From assembly GCF_000018025.1 (NCBI RefSeq), contig NC_009831.1, positions 248,001 to 312,000 of the forward strand: 64,000 bases of DNA. Reading direction: 5' to 3'. The notes below the pieces were generated by a model. The model was not told where the DNA came from and did no database searches. It saw only the letters and a program-made list of their open reading frames with translations. This document shows positions 57,220-64,000 of the stretch, in pieces. How positions within the stretch are numbered: the stretch's first letter is position 1; each line of letters begins with the position of its first letter. A program made the translations under genes and the position numbers. The DNA is from Shewanella sediminis HAW-EB3 (GTDB lineage Bacteria > Pseudomonadota > Gammaproteobacteria > Enterobacterales > Shewanellaceae).

Positions 57220-57254
57220 TCACACTGTGATAAAAGTGCACACCTGAGGTGTGC
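57220..57254. promoter_or_regulatory. Dyads between aldehyde dehydrogenase and acoR-like gene
   Basis: TCACA-C-TGTGA (57220-57230) and GCACACCT-G-AGGTGTGC (57238-57254) are both perfect inverted repeats. They lie about 110-140 bases upstream of the -24/-12 promoter, where enhancer sites for a sigma-54 activator are expected. They could also serve autoregulation of the activator, whose start is 18 bases away. Confidence 0.5.
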
Positions 57255-57271
57255 CACAATGGAACACAGCT

Positions 57272-59068
57272 ATGGCATCTAAACTGCAATTACAACATTG
57301 GTTATCTGACTCATGGCAGCGAAGTGTGGGCGCTGGTTTATCTGAATCTCAACCACCCGAAGAGCTTCGCCTGAATTCATCGGCCATTCGGCAAAAGCAC
57401 GAGCAGCATGGCCAGTTAATAGACTTGGTTCAGAGCCATGCCTTACCCCTGTTTAATCAGTTAATGGCTCATACCAGCAGTCGGCTGATCTTGTCTGACA
57501 GAGAGGGCTATGTCTTATCTCATTGGGGAGTGGATAAATACTCCGACAGGCTGGCTAATGTGGCGCTCGACATAGGGGTTAACTGGCAAGAGGAGCATAA
57601 GGGAACCAATGCGATAGGTACGGCATTGACTGCCAGACAGGCGGTTTCAGTGGTCGGCGACCAGCACTTCATACGACAGCATAGATTTATGAGTTGTACT
57701 GCGTGTCCGATATTTTCACCTTCCGGTGAGATGATAGCGGCCATCGATATAACCAGTGAGCAGCAAAGGCACACTCAGCAAACTTTACTCTTAGTCTCCA
57801 GCCTGGCCCAGCAGGTGGAAACGGCACTCTTGTGTCACCTCCCCGATAGCCACTACCGTATTAACCTTGCGTCACAACCCTCTCTCATTAATTCGGGGTG
57901 GCAGGGCATCTTAGTTGCAGATAATGATGGGAAAATACTGGGGTGTAACCCTATGGCAAAGCAGTTGCTGGGTTCGGCGCGAGTCGGTGATGCCATAGAT
58001 CAACATCTGGGGCGGGACTGGAGCCACAATGAACGAATACAGAAGCATGAAAACCTGCATCTGCAGACTCAACCACTAAAGCCGGCTCGTATAGGTGTGG
58101 GACAAAGCAGATCTCGTTCAAACAGGCCGGTGAGCCAGTTGGGCGTAAAGTTTCGCGAACCTAAGTTAGAGCGGGCCTGGCAGCATGCCAATAAAGTGTT
58201 GAGTAAAAATATCCCCTTGCTAATCACTGGGGAAACCGGCGTAGGAAAAGATCAATTCGTTAAACAGTTACATGCCCAGAGCAGGCGGAGAGAACAGCCT
58301 ATTGTTGCGGTCAATTGTGCGGCCTTACCCGATAACCTGGTTGAGTCTGAGTTATTTGGCTATCACTCAGGCGCCTTCACCGGTGCTAATCGCGCCGGTT
58401 ATATAGGCAAGATTCGTCAGGCTGATGGCGGCTTCCTGTTTCTGGATGAAATCGGTGAGATGTCTCTGGGCGCTCAGAGTCGGTTATTACGGGTGCTGCA
58501 AGAGCGTGAGGTGATCCCGGTCGGGAGTAATAATGTTTATAAAGTCGATATTCAGGTGATAGGAGCGACACATACCGATCTGAAACAGCGGGTCGCCGAT
58601 GGCCTGTTCAGGCAAGATCTCTACTATCGACTCAATGGATTACAGATCCGCTTACCTCCCCTGAGACAGCGCAGTGATATTGAACGCATCATTCAGAAAC
58701 TACATAACAAGCATAAGGCCCATGAGCAGAATTTATGTGGCCGTTTATTGAGTCAGCTATGTCACTATCAATGGCCAGGAAACCTCAGAGAGCTGGATAA
58801 TTTTATGCAGGTTGCCAGCATCATGGCTGAAGGTGAAAGCGAGCTAAACTGGTCTGCTCTACCCGATGAGTTGCAAACGCAGTTGATGGATGGAAAAGCC
58901 ATTCCTCCCACCGATTCAAAACCTATGGAGCTGAGTGATACCGTGGATGCGAATGTCGTTGCCGCTTATCGGCGTTTTGAAGGCAATGTGAGCCAGTCTG
59001 CAAAGCATTTGGGGGTAAGTCGAAACACTCTATATAGGAAGCTTAAGCGACTCGGGTTGAAAAGTTAA
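57272..59068 (+). CDS. AcoR-like sigma-54-dependent activator
   Basis: The 598-residue regulator has an N-terminal GAF-type sensory domain (about 50-170), a short PAS-like segment, then an AAA+ domain (about 285-515). The latter shows Walker A GETGVGKD, GAFTGA (sigma-54 contact) and FLFLDEIGE (Walker B). A Fis-type HTH (NVSQSAKHLGVSRNTLYRKL) ends the protein. ATG 57272 with GGAA seven bases before it is preferred; a GTG at 57251 lies inside a palindrome. It is divergent from the aldehyde dehydrogenase it should activate. Confidence 0.9.
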   Translation: MASKLQLQHWLSDSWQRSVGAGLSESQPPEELRLNSSAIRQKHEQHGQLIDLVQSHALPLFNQLMAHTSSRLILSDREGYVLSHWGVDKYSDRLANVALDIGVNWQEEHKGTNAIGTALTARQAVSVVGDQHFIRQHRFMSCTACPIFSPSGEMIAAIDITSEQQRHTQQTLLLVSSLAQQVETALLCHLPDSHYRINLASQPSLINSGWQGILVADNDGKILGCNPMAKQLLGSARVGDAIDQHLGRDWSHNERIQKHENLHLQTQPLKPARIGVGQSRSRSNRPVSQLGVKFREPKLERAWQHANKVLSKNIPLLITGETGVGKDQFVKQLHAQSRRREQPIVAVNCAALPDNLVESELFGYHSGAFTGANRAGYIGKIRQADGGFLFLDEIGEMSLGAQSRLLRVLQEREVIPVGSNNVYKVDIQVIGATHTDLKQRVADGLFRQDLYYRLNGLQIRLPPLRQRSDIERIIQKLHNKHKAHEQNLCGRLLSQLCHYQWPGNLRELDNFMQVASIMAEGESELNWSALPDELQTQLMDGKAIPPTDSKPMELSDTVDANVVAAYRRFEGNVSQSAKHLGVSRNTLYRKLKRLGLKS

Positions 59069-59241
59069 TCGTGGGTTTGCCGTTTGAAGTATCATGCTAT
59101 CGATTCCGTGATTAATAGTGGATTCTTGTCAAACGAAGAATGGTAATGTGTTTGGTGCATTGTATTTATGCAAAATATGCAGTTCAGTCATGTAGTATTT
59201 TCCACTATGCTTTAAAGCTCATAATTTCAGAGGCGTCCAAC

Positions 59242-60222
59242 ATGTTCAAAGCACTGGTATTAACACAAGAAGATAGGGTTACGTTAGCTAATATTTGTCA
59301 ACTTCCAGAGACTGACTTGCCTGAGGGTGAGGTGTTAGTCGATGTAGCTTGTTCATCGCTGAACTATAAAGATGGTTTGGCTGTGACCGGAACCGGACGC
59401 ATTATCCGTAATTTCCCTATGGTGCCGGGTATCGATTTCGCCGGTGTTGTCAGTGAGTCTGCCGACCCACGCTATAAGGCGGGTGATAGAGTTATCCTGA
59501 CCGGATGGGGCGTAGGCGAAAATCACTGGGGTGGCATGGCTGAAAAGGCGCGCGTCAACGCTGATTGGTTAGTGCCTATGCCTGAAGCTTGTTCTGCCGA
59601 CAAAGCCATGATGATAGGTACTGCCGGTCTTACGGCAATGCTTTGCGTGCAGGCACTTCAAAATGCCAATATTAAACCTGAGTCGGGTGATATCTTAGTG
59701 ACGGGTGCCAGTGGTGGCGTAGGTTCAGTCGCCGTCACCCTGTTATCACGCCTGGGTTATAAGGTCGTGGCCAGTACCGGACGCGCCGATGAGAATGCCG
59801 ATCTTCTTCGCTCTCTTGGTGCCAGTGAAGTGATGGAGCGTAGTGAGCTCGAGCAAGATGCAAGACCACTGGAGAAGCAGCGCTGGGCAGGTATCGTCGA
59901 TACCGTCGGTAATAAAGTATTAGCGACAGCATTGGCGCAGATGCAGTATGGCGGCGCGGCGGCGATATGTGGTCTGGCTGGTGGATTTGCACTGCCAACT
60001 ACTGTGATGCCATTTATTCTACGTGGTGTCAGCTTGTTAGGAGTCGACTCCGTTTCATGTCCATTTGAAAAGCGCCAGGCGGCATGGGAGCAAGTGCTTG
60101 AGCTGTTACCCGACAGCTACTATCAACAAGCGGGTCAAACCATTAGCCTGGATCAGGTTCCTGAGTTCGCCGATAAGATAGTTAAAGGACAAGTAACCGG
60201 TCGAGTACTCGTTAAGCTTTAG
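59242..60222 (+). CDS. acuI: Acrylyl-CoA reductase AcuI (YhdH family)
   Basis: AcuI reduces acrylyl-CoA to propionyl-CoA with NADPH and detoxifies acrylate, for example from DMSP cleavage. The 326-residue MDR-superfamily protein lacks zinc ligands. It has the conserved SSLNYKDGLAVTG and PMVPGIDFAGVV, and the Rossmann motif VTGASGGVGSVAV. The length is typical of AcuI. ATG 59242 gives the family N-terminus MFKALVL. Its stop overlaps the convergent LysR stop. Confidence 0.9.
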   Translation: MFKALVLTQEDRVTLANICQLPETDLPEGEVLVDVACSSLNYKDGLAVTGTGRIIRNFPMVPGIDFAGVVSESADPRYKAGDRVILTGWGVGENHWGGMAEKARVNADWLVPMPEACSADKAMMIGTAGLTAMLCVQALQNANIKPESGDILVTGASGGVGSVAVTLLSRLGYKVVASTGRADENADLLRSLGASEVMERSELEQDARPLEKQRWAGIVDTVGNKVLATALAQMQYGGAAAICGLAGGFALPTTVMPFILRGVSLLGVDSVSCPFEKRQAAWEQVLELLPDSYYQQAGQTISLDQVPEFADKIVKGQVTGRVLVKL

Positions 60223-61136
60223 TCTGCTAGTAATCTTTGTGTCGCAGTGGCAATCTCTTTTCTAAGCCACTGCTGACCCTTATCTAACTCACATCTGGAA
60301 TGCCAAAACAGATTATAATCCAATGCGGGGATCTCAAACGGAAGCGGTTTAACTCTCAACCTATGTTTGCTTGCCGCCAGCTGCGCCATTCCTGCCGGTA
60401 GGATGATTAGTAGCTCATGGAAGGGAAGCAGTGCCAAGGCACTATCGAGGTGCGACGTCCTTAGCCGCTCCGTAGGAGCTTGATGACCGGAAATAGCAGC
60501 ATCTAGTAGCGCCTTCACCCCATCACTGATCGCGATAGTCGCATGGGGATAATGCAGATAATCTTCTAAGGTTAATTCACTGTTTGCTAAAGGATGTCCT
60601 GGCGACAGCAGGCAACTCACCCCCACCTTTCCCAGAAACTCTTGATTGAGCTGTAATGTTTGTCCGATGGCTCGACAGATCGCCATATCGGCTCCCTGAG
60701 CGCTGAGCTGTGATTGCATCTCTTTGTGTTGAACCGGGATAATTTCAAGCTGAATATTGGGTGCCTTACGATAGATATCAGGCAATATAAAAGGCACCAA
60801 GGCCTGCATCGCATAGTCGGTGGCGGCGATGGTGAATTTTTGTTTACAGGCTTCAGGCACAAACACCTTAGGCGTAAGCATCTCAATTAACTGGCCTGTG
60901 GGGTGCTGTAGTTGTTGATAGCAATCGAGGGCAAATTGAGTGGGAACTAACCTCTGTCCAACGCGGGAAAAAAGTGGGTCATTGAGCATTTCACGCAGAC
61001 GAGCCAGAATTCTGCTGGTGGCAGACTGGCTCAGATGTAATCGCTTAGCGGCTCGAGTAACACTGCACTCTTCAACCAGGATCTGTAATGCGATAAGCAA
61101 ACTGAGGTCCTGTCGGTAAATATCTTCTAGTTCCAT
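60219..61136 (-). CDS. LysR-type regulator between acuI and the flavocytochrome genes
   Basis: The 305-residue protein has an HTH at about residues 8-66 (VEECSVTRAAKRLHLSQSATSR) and an effector domain. It is tail-to-tail with acuI (three-base overlap) and divergent from the flavoprotein gene. Two copies of a TGGAACTCA dyad lie in that divergent gap (61226-61245 and 61344-61357) and are its likely operators. Confidence 0.9.
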   Translation of the reverse strand: MELEDIYRQDLSLLIALQILVEECSVTRAAKRLHLSQSATSRILARLREMLNDPLFSRVGQRLVPTQFALDCYQQLQHPTGQLIEMLTPKVFVPEACKQKFTIAATDYAMQALVPFILPDIYRKAPNIQLEIIPVQHKEMQSQLSAQGADMAICRAIGQTLQLNQEFLGKVGVSCLLSPGHPLANSELTLEDYLHYPHATIAISDGVKALLDAAISGHQAPTERLRTSHLDSALALLPFHELLIILPAGMAQLAASKHRLRVKPLPFEIPALDYNLFWHSRCELDKGQQWLRKEIATATQRLLAD

Positions 61137-61225
61137 ACATACTTATTCCGGTTTTTATCTCATCACACTAACATCAGGACGTGGTCTACGCTTGGTTTTC
61201 CTTACCTTTCTAGCCCTTTATCTGC

Positions 61226-61245
61226 TTTTGGAACTCAGTCCAAAA
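61226..61245. promoter_or_regulatory. Operator-like dyad, copy 1
   Basis: TTTTGGA-ACTCAG-TCCAAAA has perfect 7-base arms. The core TGGAACTCA recurs 115 bases downstream. Confidence 0.6.
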
Positions 61246-61343
61246 TACCTCTAAAGTTGTAATTTTAAACGAATTTGAACCTAGGCTTAGTTTTCAATAT
61301 GTTACCAAAGTGTTTTGAATGTAATGTTTTGTAACTCTCGTTT

Positions 61344-61357
61344 TGGAACTCATTCCA
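61344..61357. promoter_or_regulatory. Operator-like dyad, copy 2
   Basis: TGGAA-CTCA-TTCCA has perfect 5-base arms, and TTTTGGAACTCA is shared with copy 1. The 115-base offset is about eleven helical turns, so both would face the same side of the DNA. It lies 48 bases before the flavoprotein start codon. Confidence 0.6.
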
Positions 61358-61404
61358 TCTTTATGATCACTGTGTCGATTAAAACAAAATAAAGGTGATG
61401 ACAG

Positions 61405-62925
61405 ATGAAAGATGCAAATCTGCTTGGACGCCGCAATTTCATTAAAGGAATGGGAGCTGCTGCGGGTGTTGCTATAGCAGCGCCAGCGATGGCCATTTCT
61501 GAGAAAGCGGACGGAGTAAAATGGGACAAAGAGGTTGAAGTCCTAATTATTGGTTCTGGTTTTGCAGGCTTAGCCGCAGCAATCGAAGCCTCGCGAAAAG
61601 GTGCTAAAGACGTTCATATCTTCGAGAAGATGTCATATTTTGGTGGTAACTCAGCCATTAATGGCGGTCTTTTCGCTGCACCGGGTACCCCGATGCAAAA
61701 GCAAGAAGGTGTAAAAGATTCAGTTGACAGAATGGTTGCTGATCAGATGAAGTCTGGTCGTGGTGTTGCCGATGAAGCGCTACTGCGTCACGTTGCAGAG
61801 CATGCGGTCGAAGCGCTGCAGATGACTATGGATGCGGGCTCTGAATTCCACCCATACCTACAACAATTAGGTGGTCATTCGGTAGCTCGTACTTACCAAA
61901 CTACAGTGAGCTGCGGCGCAGGAATCACTCAGCCACTATTAAACGAATGCCGTAAACTTGGTGTTCATACCCATAACCGCGCTAAGTTTGAAGGTTTCTT
62001 AGTGGGCGATAAGGGCGAGATTGTTGGCGTTAAAATGCGTGAAAATTATCATTTTGGTGAAGACCAGCCAGGTAAAATAAGTCATATCCGCGCCAAACGC
62101 GGTGTGATTATGGCTACCGGTGGTTTTGCACAGAACATCAACCTGCGTATGGCGCAAGATCCAACTCTGACCGCTGAAGTAGGTTGTACCAACGCACCTG
62201 GTGCGACTGGTGAAGGTATGTACGAGATGTTCCGTCTCGGTGCAATCCCTGTACATTTGGCTCATATCCAATCTGGCCCTTGGGCATCACCTGATGAAGG
62301 TGGTTTTGGTTATGTGTCTAACTACACTATCTATAACTTCCCTCATTCATTGGCGATCCACCGTCTAACCGGTAAGCGTTTCATGAATGAAATTGCCGAC
62401 CGTAAGACGCGCGCCGATGCTGAGTTAAGCTGTCGTGATGAGAAAGGTGAGGCACTACCTCCAATCTTGATCACCAGCTATAAGGATTCGAAGAAGCATC
62501 CTAATACTAAGAAAGTGATCAAATACAACGTCGGTTGGAAGTTCGACACAATCGAAGAGCTGGCTAAGCATTTCGAGGTGCCACTGAAGCCACTTAAGGC
62601 ACAGATCGAAGAGTACAACAGCTACGTTAAGTCTGGCGACGATAAGCAGTTCGGCAAAAATATGACTAAGGCGAAGGACAAGTTCATCGAAGCGCCGTTT
62701 ACCGTCGTTCGTTTGTGGCCAAAGGTGCATTACTGTCAAGGTGGTGTACAGATCACAACTAAAGCTGAAGTGAAAGATAGCTTCACTGGACAACCAATCT
62801 CTGGCTTATATGCCGCGGGTGAAGTGTGTGGTGGTATTCATGGTGTGAGTCGTCTCGGTAGTTGCTCAATTCCTGAATGTATGGTGATGGGTATGACAGC
62901 CGCTCGCAGTGTCATGCAGGCCTAA
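61405..62925 (+). CDS. Tat-exported flavoprotein reductase (fumarate reductase-like flavin subunit)
   Basis: The 506-residue periplasmic flavoprotein has a twin-arginine signal (GRRNFIKG) and cleavage near PAMA. The FAD fold is IIGSGFAGLAAAIEA (about residues 48-62). The C-terminal FAD/active-site segment has HYCQGGVQI and GVSRLGSCSIPE. Compared with flavocytochrome c fumarate reductase, the HHTMGG motif reads HYCQGG, so the substrate may be another unsaturated acid such as acrylate, methacrylate, urocanate or cinnamate. AAAGGTGAT precedes the ATG. The tetrahaem partner is a separate gene. Confidence 0.85.
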   Translation: MKDANLLGRRNFIKGMGAAAGVAIAAPAMAISEKADGVKWDKEVEVLIIGSGFAGLAAAIEASRKGAKDVHIFEKMSYFGGNSAINGGLFAAPGTPMQKQEGVKDSVDRMVADQMKSGRGVADEALLRHVAEHAVEALQMTMDAGSEFHPYLQQLGGHSVARTYQTTVSCGAGITQPLLNECRKLGVHTHNRAKFEGFLVGDKGEIVGVKMRENYHFGEDQPGKISHIRAKRGVIMATGGFAQNINLRMAQDPTLTAEVGCTNAPGATGEGMYEMFRLGAIPVHLAHIQSGPWASPDEGGFGYVSNYTIYNFPHSLAIHRLTGKRFMNEIADRKTRADAELSCRDEKGEALPPILITSYKDSKKHPNTKKVIKYNVGWKFDTIEELAKHFEVPLKPLKAQIEEYNSYVKSGDDKQFGKNMTKAKDKFIEAPFTVVRLWPKVHYCQGGVQITTKAEVKDSFTGQPISGLYAAGEVCGGIHGVSRLGSCSIPECMVMGMTAARSVMQA

Positions 62926-62953
62926 ATTTGCCAGATTATAAGAGGAATTAGAG

Positions 62954-63307
62954 ATGATTAAATTGAAAGCGGTATTGGCGCTAACATTAGGTTGCCTATT
63001 AACACTGTCTGTACAGGCTGTTGAAGTACGTGACCACCACAAAGAAGTGATCGGAAAGGATTGTAAGACATGTCACGACAATGGCATTAAACAATTTCCG
63101 TCAGATCAATCATGTTTGCAATGTCATGATGTTGATGATCTAGCAGAGCAGACGGCTCGAAATGAAGAAGACAAGTGGCAAAACCCACACAACAACTTGC
63201 ACTATGGCAAAGAGTTACCTTGCCAAGAGTGTCATGGTGAACACCAGCCTAAACAGCCTATGTGCAACAACTGTCATACTTTTAAGTTTGATAAGCATAA
63301 GCAGTAG
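62954..63307 (+). CDS. Tetrahaem cytochrome c subunit of the flavoprotein reductase
   Basis: The 117-residue periplasmic protein has a signal peptide (to about SVQA) and four haem sites (CKTCH, CLQCH, CQECH, CNNCH), in the spacing of the haem domain of FccA. It starts 28 bases after the flavoprotein gene. It would accept electrons from CymA or the periplasmic cytochrome pool and reduce the FAD of its partner. Confidence 0.92.
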   Translation: MIKLKAVLALTLGCLLTLSVQAVEVRDHHKEVIGKDCKTCHDNGIKQFPSDQSCLQCHDVDDLAEQTARNEEDKWQNPHNNLHYGKELPCQECHGEHQPKQPMCNNCHTFKFDKHKQ

Positions 63308-63355
63308 TCTGCTGAAGTGTAGTTAGTTTCCCATCTTCGGTCTGAACCGAAGCGA

Positions 63356-63399
63356 CCAACCATATTTAGTTTGTGTTTTCTGAATATGGTTGGCTTTTT
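63356..63399 (+). terminator. Terminator after the flavocytochrome genes
   Basis: An 11-base stem CCAACCATATT/AATATGGTTGG followed by CTTTTT. A second small hairpin CTTCGGT/ACCGAAG lies just before it (63335-63352). Confidence 0.88.
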
Positions 63400-63444
63400 C
63401 ACAATAACAAGCGCTTGGTCGATTGTTCCCCTGCAAGAAATGAC

Positions 63445-63562
63445 ATTGGCTAAGGCAATTGGATTTGCCAATCAACCTAAGAGGTGACTTCATGAGCCTA
63501 ATTAGTGTTGAGTGGCACTCATGTGAAACACCTTCCCTTCATTAACTTCTTTTAGGGAAGGT
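63445..63562 (+). promoter_or_regulatory. Structured leader before the porin gene, with possible leader peptide
   Basis: Dyads ATTGGC/GCCAAT (63445-63450, 63467-63472) and ACCTTCCC/GGGAAGGT (63530-63537, 63555-63562) flank a 17-codon frame (63492-63545, MSLISVEWHSCETPSLH). That frame has AGAGGTG six bases before its ATG. It ends inside the second hairpin, 50 bases before the porin start. This could be an attenuator-like leader; the T run is weak. Confidence 0.3.
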
Positions 63563-63594
63563 CATTTTAACAATAAAAATATAACGGTGATGTG

Positions 63595-64000
63595 ATGAAA
63601 AATAGTATATTTTCAGGAAGACTTAGTTTAGTTGGAACCGCTGTAGTTGTTGCCTTAAGTGCCCCATGTTCGACAGCACAGGCTGGAGATACAGAGTTCA
63701 AATTTGGTGGATATGTAAAAACGGACGTCATGTTCAGTGATTACAGCAATGGTGCACCGGGTTCAGGGGCCATTTCCAGACAGTTTTATGTGCCAGGTGC
63801 TATTTATGGCGCAGAGGGTAATGGCGAGCAAGTTGTCGACTTTCAGGCCCGCGAGTCACGTTTTAACTTCAAAACCAGTACAAATCTTGATGGTCATAAG
63901 TTAAGTGGATTTATCGAACTTGATTTCATGACCCACGCAGACGGTAATGAGCGTGTTTCAAATAGTTACTCTCCTCGTATTCGTCATGCAATCGTTAGTT
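63595..64000 (+). CDS. Outer-membrane porin (DcaP-like), 5' part
   Basis: The frame is open to the window edge, 135 codons. A signal peptide runs to about TAQAG, then FKFGGYVKTDVMFSDYSNG begins the barrel, with strand patterns ESRFNFKTST and LSGFIELDFM. This N-terminus matches DcaP-type trimeric porins, which admit small organic acids. Its place after the flavocytochrome genes suggests uptake of that enzyme's substrate (inference). Confidence 0.8.
   Translation, partial: MKNSIFSGRLSLVGTAVVVALSAPCSTAQAGDTEFKFGGYVKTDVMFSDYSNGAPGSGAISRQFYVPGAIYGAEGNGEQVVDFQARESRFNFKTSTNLDGHKLSGFIELDFMTHADGNERVSNSYSPRIRHAIVS

Noticed and set aside
61405..63307. Naming the flavoprotein and cytochrome as fumarate reductase FccA
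   Set aside because: FccA is one fused chain, while here flavin and haem parts are separate genes, and a key active-site motif differs.
1..64000. CRISPR arrays, insertion sequences, integrase or phage genes, rRNA or tRNA genes
   Set aside because: None seen. The direct repeats at 6628-6865 have no unique spacers, and no transposase or recombinase motif appears in any long frame. tRNA genes were searched by eye only.

Overview
The window reads as chromosomal DNA of a marine Shewanella, most like the sediment/cold-water species. Reasons: a CymA tail at the left edge next to rsmD/ftsY, a complete extracellular DMSO-reductase operon of the dmsEFABGH type, many multihaem c-type cytochromes, a flavocytochrome-type reductase and a menaquinone operon. 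This assignment rests on gene content and motifs only; no database search was possible.

Layout. 1-6.6 kb is housekeeping: cymA 3' end, a DUF1145 membrane gene, rsmD, then ftsY-ftsE-ftsX-rpoH. FtsY carries a long 60-bp tandem repeat, and a candidate structured RNA ending in an intrinsic terminator lies before it. A 25-bp tandem array (6.6-6.9 kb) separates rpoH from the menD-menH-menC-menE operon (7-12 kb, minus strand). 12.8-20.3 kb is dmsEFABGH. 20.3-25.1 kb is an arylsulfate sulfotransferase module (TetR regulator, dsbL-like, dsbI-like, a Tsx-like outer-membrane protein, assT). Two related LysR genes (25.9-28.0 kb) lead to an anaerobic electron-transfer operon (28.6-31.6 kb): a DUF2726-like membrane protein, NrfB-like pentahaem cytochrome, NrfC-like ferredoxin, NrfD-like quinol oxidase and a small tetrahaem cytochrome. 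It has no terminal reductase and is preceded by a perfect FNR-type box. 31.7-53 kb is mixed chromosomal content: a methyltransferase broken by an in-frame TGA, small membrane and secreted proteins, a DUF885 peptidase, a Bcr/CflA transporter with LysR, a porin, a DTW-domain tRNA enzyme, a GGDEF/EAL protein, a PilZ protein, an M16 protease pair, a CheZ-like protein, trmL and another LysR. 52.8-59.1 kb holds the glycyl-radical pair yjjI/yjjW and an aldehyde dehydrogenase with a divergent AcoR-like sigma-54 activator and a recognisable -24/-12 promoter. 59.2-64 kb holds acuI (acrylyl-CoA reductase), a convergent LysR, a Tat-exported flavoprotein reductase with a separate tetrahaem cytochrome, and the start of a porin that runs off the right edge.

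How it fits together. Menaquinone made by the men enzymes would feed CymA, and probably also the NrfCD-like module, which hand electrons to periplasmic cytochromes and so to DMSO (Dms) and to an unsaturated organic acid (flavocytochrome). DMSO/DMS chemistry and acrylate chemistry (acuI) are the two halves of DMSP catabolism, so the window may belong to a DMSP-using anaerobic lifestyle; no DMSP lyase is visible inside it. The strongest candidates for something not well described are the orphan NrfBCD-tetrahaem operon, the acuI/LysR/flavocytochrome locus with its paired operators, the structured RNA before ftsY, and a covarying hairpin element that follows two terminators.
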